The notes: generated by a model from the sequence alone, not told the origin. Shown: positions 34,480 through 45,725, counted from the stretch's first letter. The stretch: 64,000 nt of DNA from Clostridium sp. DL-VIII (GCF_000230835.1 NZ_CM001240.1:938501-1002500); one strand, 5' to 3'. Numbers and translations are program-made.

Positions 34480-34528
34480 GTGTTTACACTGCGTTCAATT
34501 ATATTAAATGTTGTTTATATGTATCTGA

Positions 34529-35359
34529 TTATAAATCAGATACAGAATCATGAGATTCTAATTCAATTATGTCTAAATCATCTGGCATATATATGTTTCC
34601 AGAAAAGTCCTCTTTGCCTTCAGCTATGTATAATTCTTTTCTATTCGCCAAATTTGTATCTTCTGTATGATAAAGAATAATATTTTTTACATTTAATTCT
34701 TGAGCATTTTTGCAAGCATCTTTTGCTGTGGCATGATGCTTTTCATACGGTTTAAATATTTCTCGTTGTGAATAAAGGCAAAATGCTTCGTGAAGTAAAT
34801 AATCTACATTTGTGCAATAACTTTTTACGTTTTCCCTATAAGGTTCATCCCCTAAAAATGTTAAAGTCTTGTTATTTTTGAGTGTTGTCTTAAATCCATA
34901 TTGAAGATCTTTTGTACTATGTATATCAAAGAATGTAGTAGGTCTATCAAGTATAGTAGTAGAATAATTATCATTAATTCCGTTAAATAATATTCTATTA
35001 TCAAAAAGTTTTAAAAATTTCTTCTGAAGAACAAATGAAGAAATTGTTTTTATCGCGGTTATAGATGTTTCATGACAGTAAATATTTAAATTACCTGTAT
35101 ATTTATCATTCAAAATACTTTGAGCTACAGCACGAATAACCCAAATACTGCCTAGTATGTGATCATTGTGATTGTGGGATATAAACATATTATGTATTTG
35201 GTTAATAGGAATATTTAATTTTTCTAGGTTGGTAAGTATTGTATTACCGCCACCAGCATCAATGAGAAAATGCCCATTATCTTTAGATAAAGTGAAACAT
35301 GTGTTATAACATTTAGTAACCATAGCAGAGCCTGTACCAAGTATATTTATTTTTTCCAT
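34529..35359 (-). CDS. RNase Z-like MBL-fold metallohydrolase
   Basis: A 276-aa metallo-β-lactamase-fold protein: the metal-binding signature SHNHNDHILGS (HxHxDH), a later Asp in FLGDEPY, HHAT and a final His (LYHTED). The GTGSAMVTKCYNTCF N-terminus resembles RNase Z/arylsulfatase-type MBL hydrolases that act on phosphodiesters or similar esters. It is not the housekeeping tRNase Z, since the family's exosite is not seen. AAGGAG precedes the ATG. Monocistronic, at the prophage border; the substrate is unknown. Confidence 0.8.
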   Translation of the reverse strand: MEKINILGTGSAMVTKCYNTCFTLSKDNGHFLIDAGGGNTILTNLEKLNIPINQIHNMFISHNHNDHILGSIWVIRAVAQSILNDKYTGNLNIYCHETSITAIKTISSFVLQKKFLKLFDNRILFNGINDNYSTTILDRPTTFFDIHSTKDLQYGFKTTLKNNKTLTFLGDEPYRENVKSYCTNVDYLLHEAFCLYSQREIFKPYEKHHATAKDACKNAQELNVKNIILYHTEDTNLANRKELYIAEGKEDFSGNIYMPDDLDIIELESHDSVSDL

Positions 35360-35694
35360 TTTTAATCTCCTTGTAGTAAAGATAAGAATAATATAATTAA
35401 GCTTTTTCTTATCAATAGATTTTGTAGTAAATATCTGTAGTTAGTTAATAACATTATTAGAAAAAGTATAATAACTAATTACAAATATTATAAAGATATT
35501 GCGATTTATTTAAGTTTATACATAATTATAAAATAATAAATAATAAATTTAAATTAGTAATATGCACAAAAAAATGTAAAGATAATAGTTAAGTTTTATG
35601 CAAATACATAATGATTTATGTGCGCAAAAGCATTATATTTATAGCACTGAAATATATAAATTTAAGAAATTAAAAATAATTGGGGGGGATCTAC

Positions 35695-36117
35695 ATGAAA
35701 TTCAGAAAAATAAATTCCGATTATGTAATAAAGATGGATAAAGGCGATGATTTAGTTAAGGAAATTACTAAATTATGTGAAAGTGAAAACATTAGAGGTG
35801 GATATTTCACAGGAATTGGAGCAATTTCTAGTGTTAAATTAGGATGGTTTAACCCAAAAGAAAAAGTATATGAAACTAAAGATATTGAGGAATATTTAGA
35901 AATAACAAGTCTTGTGGGGAATGTTGGGAGATTATCAAACGGTGATGTTCTTGTTCATAATCATATAACATTATCAGATAGAAACTTTAATATTGTAGGT
36001 GGTCATTTATTTGAAGGGAAAATATCTCTAGCTGCGGAAATATTTCTTAGGGACTTAGGAGAAGAATTAGAAAAATCTCAAGATCCAGAATTTCACCTTA
36101 ACTTCTTAAAACTATAA
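35695..36117 (+). CDS. PPC/DUF296-domain protein
   Basis: A 140-aa single PPC (plants and prokaryotes conserved, DUF296) domain, complete from FRKINSDYVIKMDKGDDL to the C-terminal LRDLGEELEKS. The conserved VHNHITLSD (HxH) patch is present. In plants the domain accompanies AT-hooks; bacterial stand-alone versions have no agreed role and may bind nucleic acids or a metal ligand. The ATG at 35695 follows a GGGGGGGA tract; an upstream TTG is less likely. Terminator at 36252. Confidence 0.85.
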   Translation: MKFRKINSDYVIKMDKGDDLVKEITKLCESENIRGGYFTGIGAISSVKLGWFNPKEKVYETKDIEEYLEITSLVGNVGRLSNGDVLVHNHITLSDRNFNIVGGHLFEGKISLAAEIFLRDLGEELEKSQDPEFHLNFLKL

Positions 36118-36251
36118 GATAAAAATACTATTGGGTTGTTGCATTAGCGATAGATGATAGATGAAGTAAGATACATATCAGTATAAAATAAATATTAAAA
36201 GTTTAATGCTATTTTAGAAATTTTGGTTTTGATAATATTTATTTTTAAATT

Positions 36252-36291
36252 AGCCTTGAAATGCTGATTAATGCATTTCAGGGCTTTTTGC
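36252..36291. terminator. Terminator between the PPC gene and the LysR gene
   Basis: AGCCTTGAAATGC and GCATTTCAGGGCT form a 13-bp stem (one G-T) with an 8-nt loop, then TTTTTG. Confidence 0.85.
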
Positions 36292-36352
36292 ATTGCAAAA
36301 GTCTAAATATAAACTAGAGAAATTAGCTAAATAAGAATATTTCTAAGTAAAT

Positions 36353-37288
36353 TTAAATTTGAATAAGATTGAAATTTTTTCTTAAAGTATTCCAATAAAT
36401 CGAAGCAAGTTTGATAAAATCTTCTGTAGCTTTACTTAAGTAGACACCTTTTTTGTGTACGGCAACAATTCTTAATTGTGGTTTTTGTGGCAGAGAGAAG
36501 TACGCAATATTATTGGAATCTATAGCATAATGTTCTGGTAATATGGTGCAGCACAAATTTTTTTCAACCATATTAATTAAAGTTTGACAACTTTTTGTTT
36601 CAAATAATACATTAGGGGTAAAGCCAGCAGCTTGAAATAATGGATTTACAGCATCACGGATTGTGCTGCTCTTTGAAATCAATACAAATTCATCATCTTT
36701 TAATAATTTTAAGTCAATCTCATTAAGAAAATCACCATATCTGCTTCCACTTTCAGCTAGAGGATGACAAGAAGGAAGAGCAACTATAATGTTTTCATTT
36801 AAAATATATTTATATGAGAAATCAGTCTTTTGAATATCATCTGATAAGGTTAAAAATCCTAAATCTAATTCCCTGCAATTAATCATAACCTCTTGTTCTT
36901 TCACGCTAAGTTCCATTGGTTCAACAATAACATTTGGGTGCAATTTATGAAATTCAGGATAAACTGATGCAAACATAGATATTCCTCTTTCAGGAGTTAA
37001 ACCTATGGACAAATGAGTATTTTTTAGATTAATTAAGTCACTGATTTTGTTATATGTTTCTTTTTTTAAACCAAGAATTTCTTTGGCAGCAGATATGTAT
37101 ATTTCACCAACTTCAGTTAAATGCCAATTAGTTCTAGAACGATAGAATAAGGAAGCACCTAATTCTTTTTCTAATTTTAACAACTGTTGGTTCAATGCTG
37201 ATTGCGTAATGAAGAGTTTTTCAGCTGCTTTTGTTATATTTTTTTCTTCTGCAATTTTAACCATATACTCAAGTTGTTTCAAATCCAT
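36353..37288 (-). CDS. LysR-family regulator beside galactarate dehydratase
   Basis: A 311-aa LysR-type regulator: an N-terminal winged helix (LKQLEYMVKIAEEKNITKAA ... QSALNQQLLKLE) and a C-terminal periplasmic-binding-type effector domain. The ATG at 37288 is preferred (AAGGTGA is 5 bp upstream); a GTG nine bases earlier overlaps that site. It is divergent from galactarate dehydratase with a 153-bp shared control region, so it probably activates that gene in response to a sugar acid or pathway intermediate. Confidence 0.88.
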   Translation of the reverse strand: MDLKQLEYMVKIAEEKNITKAAEKLFITQSALNQQLLKLEKELGASLFYRSRTNWHLTEVGEIYISAAKEILGLKKETYNKISDLINLKNTHLSIGLTPERGISMFASVYPEFHKLHPNVIVEPMELSVKEQEVMINCRELDLGFLTLSDDIQKTDFSYKYILNENIIVALPSCHPLAESGSRYGDFLNEIDLKLLKDDEFVLISKSSTIRDAVNPLFQAAGFTPNVLFETKSCQTLINMVEKNLCCTILPEHYAIDSNNIAYFSLPQKPQLRIVAVHKKGVYLSKATEDFIKLASIYWNTLRKNFNLIQI

Positions 37289-37441
37289 GTATATCACCTT
37301 CTATAAGTTTTTCTAAGAGTACTCTTATTTTAATCAATTTGATTAATACTTACTTATTTTATACAATAAAAATGAAAGAAAAACAAATAAAAAACGTTTA
37401 AATATATTTTTTATTGGCAGTTTAAGAAAGGAGACATATAT

Positions 37442-38959
37442 ATGGGAAGAAAAACTTATATTAAGATTAATGACCTTGATAATGTAGCAATTGCTATTAA
37501 TGCAATCTCAGCTGGAACAGAAGTTATGGATAATATATTAGCCAATCAAGATATTCCTCAAGGCCATAAAATTGCACTATGTGATATCCCAAAAGGAGGT
37601 AAAATTGTTCGTTATGGAATCGTTTTAGGTTATGCGATTAATCCAATAAAAAAAGGAGACTGGATTAATGAAAAAATGCTAGAACTTCCTGTACCTCCTT
37701 CTGTAGATAAAATGGAGTTCGCAACAAATATTGTTACTGATCTTCCTGAGGCTCCAGTGAAAACCTTTGAAGGATATAAAAATCCTAATGGAGGTTATGC
37801 TGGTACAAGAAATATTCTAGGAATAAGCACAACTGTACAATGTGTAACAGGTGTCTTAAATGTAGCTGTAAAGAAAATGAAAGAAGAACTACTTCCAAAG
37901 TATCCAAATGTAGACGATATCGTACCAATTAACCATGCTTATGGATGTGGAGTTGCTATTAATGCACCTGAAGCTAAAGTTCCAATTAGATCATTAAAAA
38001 ATCTTGTGAAAAATCCTAATTTTGGTGGAGAAGTTATGGTTGTAGCCTTAGGCTGTGAAAAATTGACAGTGGAAATGTTATTGGATGAAGCTGATATAAG
38101 TCCAGAAAATGTAATTGTTCTTCAAGAACAAAAGGGAATGGATGCCATGATAAATGCATTAATAGAAATGGCTGATAAGAAATTGGCTAAATTAAATATG
38201 AGAAAGAGAGAAACTCTTCCATTATCAGAACTTTGTATTGGAATGCAATGTGGTGGTAGTGATGCTTTTTCAGGTGTTACAGCAAATCCAAGTGCAGGGT
38301 ATGCAGCTGATATGTTAGTTCAAGCTGGAGCAACAGTAATGTTTTCAGAAGTTACTGAAGTTCGTGATGGTGTACATATTATTGGTGAACGCTGCATAAA
38401 CGAAGAAGTAGGCAAAAAACTAGCAGCTGAAATGAAATGGTATGATAACTATTTATTGAATGGACAAGTTGATCGTAGCGCTAATCCTACTCCAGGTAAT
38501 AAAAAAGGTGGATTATCAAATATCGTAGAAAAAGCCATGGGTTCTATTGCAAAATCAGGAACTTCGCCAATAGTAGAAGTTTTATCACCAGGTGAAAGAC
38601 CTACTAAAAAAGGACTTATATATGCAGCAACACCAGCCAGTGATATTGTATGTGGTCCATGTCAACTTGCATCAGGTATTACGCTTCAAGTATTTATGAC
38701 AGGTAGAGGAACCCCTTATGGTTTAGCAGCTGCCCCTGTAATTAAAGTATGTTCTAGAAATGATATGAAGGATATGTGGCAGGATTTGATTGATATAAAT
38801 GCTGGACCTATAGCAACAGGGGAATCTACTATTCAAGAAACTGGAACTAAATTATTTAATAAGATTATTGATGTTGCGAGTGGAAAAGAAAAATCTTATG
38901 CTGAAAAATATGGACTTCATAATGACTTGTGCATTTTTAATCCAGCACCAATTACTTAA
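37442..38959 (+). CDS. garD: Galactarate dehydratase
   Basis: A 505-aa UxaA/GarD-type dehydratase with the two-part layout of the family: an N-terminal SAF-like domain (about 1-90) and a large C-terminal domain (from about 100; [57 protein letters not shown]). It converts galactarate (meso-mucate) to 5-keto-4-deoxy-D-glucarate with a metal cofactor. The closeness in length to GarD (about 520) and the downstream GarR/GarK-type genes favour galactarate over altronate. AAAGGAG precedes the ATG. Confidence 0.87.
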   Translation: MGRKTYIKINDLDNVAIAINAISAGTEVMDNILANQDIPQGHKIALCDIPKGGKIVRYGIVLGYAINPIKKGDWINEKMLELPVPPSVDKMEFATNIVTDLPEAPVKTFEGYKNPNGGYAGTRNILGISTTVQCVTGVLNVAVKKMKEELLPKYPNVDDIVPINHAYGCGVAINAPEAKVPIRSLKNLVKNPNFGGEVMVVALGCEKLTVEMLLDEADISPENVIVLQEQKGMDAMINALIEMADKKLAKLNMRKRETLPLSELCIGMQCGGSDAFSGVTANPSAGYAADMLVQAGATVMFSEVTEVRDGVHIIGERCINEEVGKKLAAEMKWYDNYLLNGQVDRSANPTPGNKKGGLSNIVEKAMGSIAKSGTSPIVEVLSPGERPTKKGLIYAATPASDIVCGPCQLASGITLQVFMTGRGTPYGLAAAPVIKVCSRNDMKDMWQDLIDINAGPIATGESTIQETGTKLFNKIIDVASGKEKSYAEKYGLHNDLCIFNPAPIT

Positions 38960-39270
38960 CAAGTAGATATAGTATAAAAATAAGAAAGTACTGAATCAGC
39001 AGATTTCTTATAATTTATAAAATAAAATTGAACACGTGAAAATAGAAGTGATTTATAATTGAGGAATACAATTTATTGGCTTGTATAGATTTTATTTTTT
39101 AAAATTTGTAAGTATCTATATGCTTTGGGATATTTTTTATTTAATTCTAATATATGAATATTAGTAAAGTTTTAGAAAGTGATTAATAATTTTGTAATTT
39201 AATATTAAATGATCAATGAAAAACATAATAATTTAGAGATTGCAAAGTAAATTTTACTATAACATCAATA

Positions 39271-39317
39271 AGAGTTCTAGATGAGATATTATATATCAGC
39301 TAGAACTCTGAATTTTT
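39271..39317 (+). terminator. Terminator in the garD-chemoreceptor gap
   Basis: AGAGTTCTAG (39271-39280) and CTAGAACTCT (39300-39309) are followed by GAATTTTTT. The rest of the 534-bp gap (38960-39493) is AT-rich with no gene; the terminator is 310 bp after garD, so a small transcript could lie between. Confidence 0.75.
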
Positions 39318-39493
39318 TAAAAATAAATATGAAAAATAAGGAACATATAGAAATAAACTGAAGAAATAATAAGGATGCATGAGTCAATTTCTAAATATTT
39401 AAATATTGGGCTAATGTATTTTATGACTTACCAAGAAATTATAATAGCTAATTCAAAAAGAACATTACATTTAAGAATTTAGGAGGATAAGCA

Positions 39494-41479
39494 ATGAATA
39501 TAAAAAAGAAATTGACATTATTACTTTTAGTAGTAAGTTCTCTGCCAATTATAATTTTTACAGTAGTTAATCTATATATTTCTCAAAATCAGCTTATAGA
39601 AAATGCAAAATCAGAGAACCTTAGGAGAACAGCAGTAGTTGATCAGAAAATAATTAACTTAATTGATGAAAATTTATCTGGAATACAGCTTCTAGCAAGA
39701 AATCCAATTGTTCGTTCTTATGATGCGGAAAAAATCAGACCAGTTATTATGGAGGCTTTAAAAGTGCATCCAGATCTTTTTGGAATTACTTTAACAGAAA
39801 TAAATGGGCAGCAGTTTGTAAAAACAAATGATTCGGAATTAGCAAACATATATGATCGTGATTATTTTCAATCAGCTGTAAAGGGTAATGAAGAAGTTGT
39901 ATCAGATGTTCTTTTAAGTAAAACTACAGGAACTCTTCAAGTAAATTTAGCATCATCAGTAAGAGATAGTTCTAATGGAAATGTAATAGGGGTATTACAA
40001 GGAACACTTGAAATTAGTATGATCGATAATTTTGTTAAAGAACTTTCAGATGATGGTGTAACAGTATATATTTTAGATAAGAATGGTAAAATGTTGGCAC
40101 ACCCTACTCAAGATATGAGCAACTTGGAAGAACGTGAAGATTTAAAGAACTTTGATTTTGTAAATGATGGATTGTCAGGAAAAAGTGATTCTGAAATGGT
40201 TACTAAAGATGGACAAAAGATGCTTATAAGTTATATTCAAGATAAAAAAACAGGTTGGTTAATTTGTGCAGAAGTTCCACAAAGTATCGTTGTACATGAA
40301 AGCTTAGACAATGCAATTAGAACTTCTTTAATAGGGTTATTAATATTAGCTATAACTTGTGGAATTGTTTTCATACTTGCAGGAAGAGCAGTTAAACCGC
40401 TTCAGTTACTTGTATGTGTTGCTAATAAAATTTCTGAAGGGGATTTAACAATTCATAACATTAATATAAAATCAAAAGATGAAATAGGGAATTTAGGAAA
40501 ATCCTTCGAGAAAATGATTTATAATTTAGAAGAAGTTATAAATAGTATTAAAGGAAATTCATCGAAGGTTTCAGAATATTCAAGAGAAATGATAGAGGTC
40601 TGCGAACAGCAAGCTAATGGTGCAACGAATACAGCTGATAATACAAATAAAATTGCAGAAGGAACTTTTGAACTGAGTGCTAAAATAGAAAAAATAAATC
40701 TGAGTATGGGAAATTTAAATAATGCAGTAGAGGATATGGGAGAAAAGTCCAATATTGTTTCTTTAGCTGTTGATAATGCATCAAACTATTCTGAAAAGGG
40801 TAGTGAGGCGCTAAATGAAGTGAATTTAAGTATGAGAAACATTCAAAAATCAGTTAATGAGACTGCTAAGGTTATAGTTAAATTAGGAGAACACTCAAAA
40901 GCGATAAGTCAAATTACGGAAGTAATAAAAGGAATATCTGAGCAAACAAACTTGTTAGCACTAAATGCAGCTATAGAAGCAGCACGTGCTGGAGAACAAG
41001 GAAAAGGATTTGCAGTTGTAGCTGACGAGGTTCGTAAGTTAGCTGAGCAATCAGGCGAGGCGGCTAATCAAGTAAGTAACATTATTAGTGGTATACAAAA
41101 AGAAAATGAAAATGTAATTTTAGTTATGAATAAAGGCGTAAAAGAAGTAGATACTGGCTCAAAGGTAATAGGGGAAGCTAACAGCTATTTTGAAATGATA
41201 TTTAAGTCCATACAGGAAATTTCAACAAACATGAAAAAAGTTAGCTACTCAATAAATCATATGAACAATAGTAGTAAAGAAGTATTTACAAATTTAGATT
41301 ACATAGTTGAACTTTCCGAAAAAGTATCTAGTGAAACGCAAGTTATTTCTGCTACAACAGAAGAACAGGTTGCTTCAATCGAAGAAATGACAGCTTCAGT
41401 ACATAGTTTTAGTGATATGGTAGTTAATCTTGAGAGGTTGACAAATAAATTTAAAACTAATGATGGGGAACATGCTTAA
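39494..41479 (+). CDS. Methyl-accepting chemotaxis protein with dCache-type sensor
   Basis: A 661-aa transmembrane chemoreceptor: a first membrane helix (about 7-28), an extracellular dCache-type ligand domain (about 35-275), a second helix (about 278-298), a HAMP domain (about 300-350) and a cytoplasmic signalling domain with the invariant hairpin tip ([19 protein letters not shown], then [16 protein letters not shown]). It tunes CheA through CheW. AGGAGG precedes the ATG. Its position between garD and cdaR suggests that it senses a sugar diacid or related nutrient, but that is inference from context. Confidence 0.93.
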   Translation: MNIKKKLTLLLLVVSSLPIIIFTVVNLYISQNQLIENAKSENLRRTAVVDQKIINLIDENLSGIQLLARNPIVRSYDAEKIRPVIMEALKVHPDLFGITLTEINGQQFVKTNDSELANIYDRDYFQSAVKGNEEVVSDVLLSKTTGTLQVNLASSVRDSSNGNVIGVLQGTLEISMIDNFVKELSDDGVTVYILDKNGKMLAHPTQDMSNLEEREDLKNFDFVNDGLSGKSDSEMVTKDGQKMLISYIQDKKTGWLICAEVPQSIVVHESLDNAIRTSLIGLLILAITCGIVFILAGRAVKPLQLLVCVANKISEGDLTIHNINIKSKDEIGNLGKSFEKMIYNLEEVINSIKGNSSKVSEYSREMIEVCEQQANGATNTADNTNKIAEGTFELSAKIEKINLSMGNLNNAVEDMGEKSNIVSLAVDNASNYSEKGSEALNEVNLSMRNIQKSVNETAKVIVKLGEHSKAISQITEVIKGISEQTNLLALNAAIEAARAGEQGKGFAVVADEVRKLAEQSGEAANQVSNIISGIQKENENVILVMNKGVKEVDTGSKVIGEANSYFEMIFKSIQEISTNMKKVSYSINHMNNSSKEVFTNLDYIVELSEKVSSETQVISATTEEQVASIEEMTASVHSFSDMVVNLERLTNKFKTNDGEHA

Positions 41480-41944
41480 TTATAAATATAGTAGAATTAA
41501 GTTCAATTTATAAATTATAAAATGAGAAAGTTTTATAGGAATTATATCCATAGCAGGAATATTATATTCCAAGGTGAAAAGTGCAATATAATATTTTAAT
41601 AGTTATTTTAGTATCATTCCACTTTATATATAATGATTTTAGTAATAAAAGTCCTATATTAATAAATCATATTGTGCATATGCATAATATAAAAAGAAAA
41701 TATTTAGCCAGTTGAATGATGAAAAAAGTGTGAAAACTATTACAATTTTATTACTAACTAAACGAGACTTAATATATAGAAAGGAGTAACAATTATAAAA
41801 AATATGTAAGAGTTATTACATATTAAGGTTTGTATAAATAATATAGCGAGTATGGATTTAGTTGGAAAATGTATAAAAAATATAAAGTGTGAGAAATAAT
41901 TTATAAAGAAAATTAATAGCTAAAAGAAGATATGTATTATTATG

Positions 41945-42004
41945 AATGTTAGATCGAATGTTCTGTGGTAAAAACATTAGAATATTCAATCTAACATTAT
42001 TTTT
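41945..42004 (+). terminator. Strong hairpin in the chemoreceptor-cdaR gap
   Basis: AATGTTAGATCGAATGTTCT pairs with a complementary segment ending ATTCAATCTAACATT at 41998, followed by ATTTTTGAT. The surrounding 717-bp gap (41480-42196) has no credible gene; an AAAGGAG near 41781 is followed only by ATG TAA. Confidence 0.65.
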
Positions 42005-42196
42005 GATAAAAATATTTCTATAAAAAATAAGTGAAATTAGATAAAGCATGAAATCTTTTTGAATTTGTAAAAATAATTCTAGACATAAGTTATTTTGTTG
42101 TGAGAATATTAAAATAAAGAATATGAATTAATAGTACGAGATAACAACATTTATTTTATTAACTTTATTTATACATTGCAAAAGGAAGTGTGATTT

Positions 42197-43363
42197 ATGG
42201 AATTATTAAGTAAGGAATTAGCTAAAAGGATTGTTGAACGAACTATGAATGTTGTTAATTATAACATTAATATAATGGATGAAAATGGTATTATAATAGC
42301 ATCGGGAGATAAAGAAAGGATTGGAACTATTCATGAAGGAGCTATTATTGCATTGCAAAGAAAGTCGGAATTTAATGTTAGTGAAAATGAAAGTAAGAAA
42401 TTAAATGGTGTTCATCCAGGTACAAATATAGTTATAGAATTTCAAAATAAAATCGTTGGAGTAATAGGAATTACAGGCAAGCCTAAAGAAGTTTTAGGAT
42501 ATGGAAAATTAATTAAAATGGCAGCAGAAATGATGATAGAACAAGAACACGTAATGAAAGAATTAGAATGGAATAATAGAATGAAAGAGGAGATGATGCT
42601 TGCACTTATCTATAATAAGCCAAACTCTGTTATTCTATTAGATGAATACATTAAAAAATTTAAATTATCATATAATCATCCAATGATTATTTTTATTATT
42701 GAATTAAATTTTGAAAATTTATCAGCAAAAAATGATTTGACAATAACTAGTAAAATAATAAGTATATTAGAGGGAGCATTTAAAGAATCATTAGCAGCTG
42801 CAATTAATTCAAATACTATTGTATTATTATACAAATGCATGCAACATAATAGAAAAAATGAAGATTATGAAGAAAAATTAAAAAGGGTTAACCTAAAAAT
42901 AAAAAATGAAGTGGGAATTAGTAATAATATATCTACAGGGAAAATATATAATAAACTATTAGAAATATATAAGTCTTTTGATATAGCAAAGGAAACACTT
43001 GAATTTGGAAAGAAAATGCATCCTGAAGATAATGTTTATATGTTTGAGTCATTAAAGTATGCTATGTTATTTTTTCAAAATAATGCAAAATGGAAAGTCA
43101 ATGAGTTGGAAGCAACATATAAATTAATTGAAGTAAATGATAAGAATAAAGTGTTGAGGAAAACACTAAAAGTACTTATAGAAGAGAATGGGGAATTAAA
43201 CAATGTAGCAAATAGGCTATATATTCATAGAAATACGCTAGGTTATCGTTTGGATAAAATCTACAAGTTAACCAATAGAAATCCTAGGAAATATACTGAT
43301 TTATTTTGGCTTTATAGTGCAATAATTAATTTTGAGATAGATAGCAACGAAATTAATATTTAA
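42197..43363 (+). CDS. cdaR: CdaR-type sugar-diacid regulator
   Basis: A 388-aa regulator of the CdaR/PucR family. The N-terminal sugar-diacid recognition domain spans about 1-135 (LAKRIVERTMNVVNYNINIM, HPGTNIVIEFQNKIVGVIG). A middle GGDEF-like region follows, then the C-terminal HTH_30 (NVANRLYIHRNTLGYRLDKI). CdaR activates garD, gudPD and garPLRK genes in response to galactarate, glucarate or glycerate. The surrounding dehydratase, permease, reductase and kinase genes match that regulon. AAAGGAAGTG precedes the ATG. Possible operators are at 44097 and 46364. Confidence 0.9.
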   Translation: MELLSKELAKRIVERTMNVVNYNINIMDENGIIIASGDKERIGTIHEGAIIALQRKSEFNVSENESKKLNGVHPGTNIVIEFQNKIVGVIGITGKPKEVLGYGKLIKMAAEMMIEQEHVMKELEWNNRMKEEMMLALIYNKPNSVILLDEYIKKFKLSYNHPMIIFIIELNFENLSAKNDLTITSKIISILEGAFKESLAAAINSNTIVLLYKCMQHNRKNEDYEEKLKRVNLKIKNEVGISNNISTGKIYNKLLEIYKSFDIAKETLEFGKKMHPEDNVYMFESLKYAMLFFQNNAKWKVNELEATYKLIEVNDKNKVLRKTLKVLIEENGELNNVANRLYIHRNTLGYRLDKIYKLTNRNPRKYTDLFWLYSAIINFEIDSNEINI

Positions 43364-43409
43364 TCACATTATAAAATAAATTAGATAGAATTTTATTATG
43401 TGCTTTAGC

Positions 43410-43700
43410 GTGAAAAAACCACATGCTATGCGTGTGGTGAATGGACGGTTATACCGTTTAAAATCAAACTAATAAAGGCTTGTGAACTATATTTTTTTAT
43501 GAACATGAATATATATCTAAACTAACACAGTTAGTGCAAAAACTATAAATTTACTTCAGAATTTAAGTTTTACAACTATATTTAAAATATTAAGATAACC
43601 TCATAATTAAAAAATATATGAACAGTTTTAATCAAAAAAACGCTTTTATATATTTTTTAGCCTTTTAGGCGTAGTGCAAGCCCGTTTTACGGGTGGTACT
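43410..43700 (+). mobile_element. Non-autonomous IS200/IS605-like remnant
   Basis: The left part has a hairpin CCACATGC-TAT-GCGTGTGG (about 43419-43437) followed by ACGGTTATACCGT; the right part has CCCGTTTTACGGGTGGT (43681). This is the same hairpin style as the ends of the IS200-type element at 58500. Between them lie 220 bp of AT-rich DNA with no transposase gene. It is probably a deletion derivative mobilised in trans, sitting in the 926-bp gap between cdaR and the MFS gene. Confidence 0.45.
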
Positions 43701-43839
43701 GACTTTTGACACTATGAGGATTAACCAAGTATGCCGAATATAACTATGATGATTGTTACGAGCTATATTAATATATAATGAAGTAACACATTATAAAAAG
43801 CCTAAAAAAGTACATATATAATAGAGTTTAATTAAAAAT

Positions 43840-43886
43840 CATGAGTGGAATCAAGGAGAGCTCCAACAACCATTCATGTTTTTTTA
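43840..43886 (+). terminator. Terminator-like hairpin downstream of the IS200-like remnant
   Basis: CATGAGTGG and CCATTCATG enclose an inner AAGGAG/CTCC pairing, then TTTTTTT. Its source transcript is unclear; it is 480 bp after cdaR. Confidence 0.65.
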
Positions 43887-44096
43887 TTTCTGTGACTAAT
43901 AGTTATTATACATGAGAACTTAGTGCAATGACTTGCAGAGGGAATGTGAAAGTGATCACTCCAGTAAATAAGTAAACAGGAATGAGAGTATCTTCTATTT
44001 AAATTCGGTTAAATATGTGTTGGGAAAAAGAAATAATAGTAAATTAATAAAGAGTGTTTAAAAAAAATAATTGTGCAAATAGATAAAAAAGAAAAT

Positions 44097-44134
44097 TTGA
44101 AAACGATTAATATTTGTGCGATTGAATATTGAAT
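44097..44134 (+). promoter_or_regulatory. Conserved 38-bp control motif, copy 1 (upstream of the MFS gene)
   Basis: TTGAAAACGATTAATATT followed by TGTGCGATTGAATATTGAAT. The same 38 bp occurs with four changes at 46364, upstream of the GntP-family permease. Its left half resembles a catabolite-repression (cre) site; the rest may be a CdaR operator. Located about 155 bp before the MFS start codon. Confidence 0.6.
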
Positions 44135-44289
44135 GAAGCATAGAAAAACATGATAATAATATCACAAGGTGTTCGCGAAGGCCTTTAAGGGATTATGGTT
44201 AGAAATTAAATGTTGTTTTATTCATTATCAAATTTTAAGTCAAATGATAACGAATACATGAATGAAGATATTTTAAGGAAGTGAAATTT

Positions 44290-45636
44290 ATGATACAAGA
44301 AAATACTAGAACTAGTAGTAATATAGGAAAGCGTACTAAATACAGGTTTGTAGCATTAGCTATGATACTTGCATTATTAACATTAAGTACTGCGGACCGT
44401 GCAGCGATTTCAATTGCTGCTGGTGGAATGCAAAAAGCTTTAAGTTTAAACAAAACTAGTATGGGAGTTCTTATGTCTGCCTTCAGTTGGGCTTATGTTA
44501 TAGGACAATTACCATCAGGGTGGCTGGGAGATAAAATAGGTTCGAAAAAGATTATGGCTATTGGTGTAGCATTTTGGTCATTGGCTACCTTTGCCATGGG
44601 ATTTAGTGGTTGGTTTTTCTTTTCTTTCGGGTTACTTATATTTCTAAGAATTTGTCTTGGAGCATTTGAAACTCCAGTTGGACCAGGTTCAGGAAGAATA
44701 CTAGCTGCTTGGTTCCCAACATCAGAACGTGGTGTTGCAGGTTCAATATATAATAGTGCACAATATGTTTCCATTGCTATTTTTTCACCTTTTATGGGAT
44801 TGCTGGCATTTAAGTATGGTTGGGAATATGTATATTTGATAATGGGAGCTTTAGGATTTGTATTCCTAGCTGCATGGTTAAAACTTTTCCACGTACCTAG
44901 AAAACACCCTAAAGTAAATCAAGCTGAACTTGATTATATAACTGAAGGTGGAGGAGTAATTGATTTAGATAGTAATCTTGGAAATGCAGACTCGAAGGCT
45001 GCTGCAAAATCAAGTTTCAGCTGGAGTGATGTTGGTAAACTATTTAAAAGCAGGATGCTTGTAGGTATTTTTATTGCTCAGTATTGTGTTAATGCTATTA
45101 CGTATTTTTTCATGACATGGTTTCCTAATTATTTGGTAACTGCAAGACATTTTTCTATATTAAATGCAGGAATTGTAGCTTCATTACCAGCTGTTTTTGG
45201 ATGTATTGGAGGTTTATCAAGCGGTTTTGTATCAGATGGTATATTGAAAAAATCAGGATCTTTAAGTCTTGCTAGAAAAATCCCTATAACTATTGGATTA
45301 CTTCTTAGTGCAAGTATTATTCTATGTAATTATACTGATTCAAATACAGTAGTTATTGCTTTTATGTGCTTAGCTTTCTTTGGAAAAGGTTTTGGTTCAT
45401 TAGGTTGGACAGTAATAAGTGATACAGCCCCGAAAAAAATCGTAGGTGTAGCAAGTGGTGTTTTCAATGGTCTTGGTAATCTAGCTGGGATTATAGTTCC
45501 TGTTATTATAGGTATGATCGTTGACAAAACTGGATCATTTAGTGGTGCATTACTATTTGTTGGTATACATGGAGTTATAGCTGTGTTAAGTTATTGGATA
45601 ATAGTAGGCAGAATTCAGAGACTTGAACTTGAATAA
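44290..45636 (+). CDS. GudP-like MFS sugar-diacid transporter
   Basis: A 448-aa major facilitator superfamily carrier of the anion:cation symporter branch, with 12 predicted membrane helices. The N-terminus TKYRFVALAMILALLTLSTA followed by DRAAISIA, and SGWLGDKIGSKK in the first cytoplasmic loop, match GudP/GarP-type glucarate-galactarate permeases. It would import diacids with H+. The ATG at 44290 has AAGGAAGTGA upstream; a GTG nine bases earlier overlaps that site. It is preceded by the shared 38-bp control motif and followed by a terminator and the wrecked gudD on the other strand. Confidence 0.87.
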   Translation: MIQENTRTSSNIGKRTKYRFVALAMILALLTLSTADRAAISIAAGGMQKALSLNKTSMGVLMSAFSWAYVIGQLPSGWLGDKIGSKKIMAIGVAFWSLATFAMGFSGWFFFSFGLLIFLRICLGAFETPVGPGSGRILAAWFPTSERGVAGSIYNSAQYVSIAIFSPFMGLLAFKYGWEYVYLIMGALGFVFLAAWLKLFHVPRKHPKVNQAELDYITEGGGVIDLDSNLGNADSKAAAKSSFSWSDVGKLFKSRMLVGIFIAQYCVNAITYFFMTWFPNYLVTARHFSILNAGIVASLPAVFGCIGGLSSGFVSDGILKKSGSLSLARKIPITIGLLLSASIILCNYTDSNTVVIAFMCLAFFGKGFGSLGWTVISDTAPKKIVGVASGVFNGLGNLAGIIVPVIIGMIVDKTGSFSGALLFVGIHGVIAVLSYWIIVGRIQRLELE

Positions 45637-45648
45637 ATAACTTTTTTT

Positions 45649-45684
45649 AGAGATACCTATTTGGTATCTCTAAAATTTTTTTTG
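45649..45684. terminator. Terminator after the MFS gene
   Basis: AGAGATACC (45649-45657) pairs with GGTATCTCT (45663-45671), then AAAATTTTTTTTG; T runs on both sides suit the convergent gudD remnant. Confidence 0.85.
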
Positions 45685-45725
45685 TTTTTTATTATTGTAA
45701 GTAAATATTGATATAAAGGTATAAA

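Noticed and set aside
34400..34500. GGGTTCAA near 34420 as a possible attR copy of the tRNA-Trp 3' end
   Set aside because: Only eight bases match the tRNA T-arm; the acceptor stem and CCA are not repeated.
45330..45527. Minus-strand proline-rich frame inside the MFS gene
   Set aside because: Shadow of the membrane-protein coding strand.
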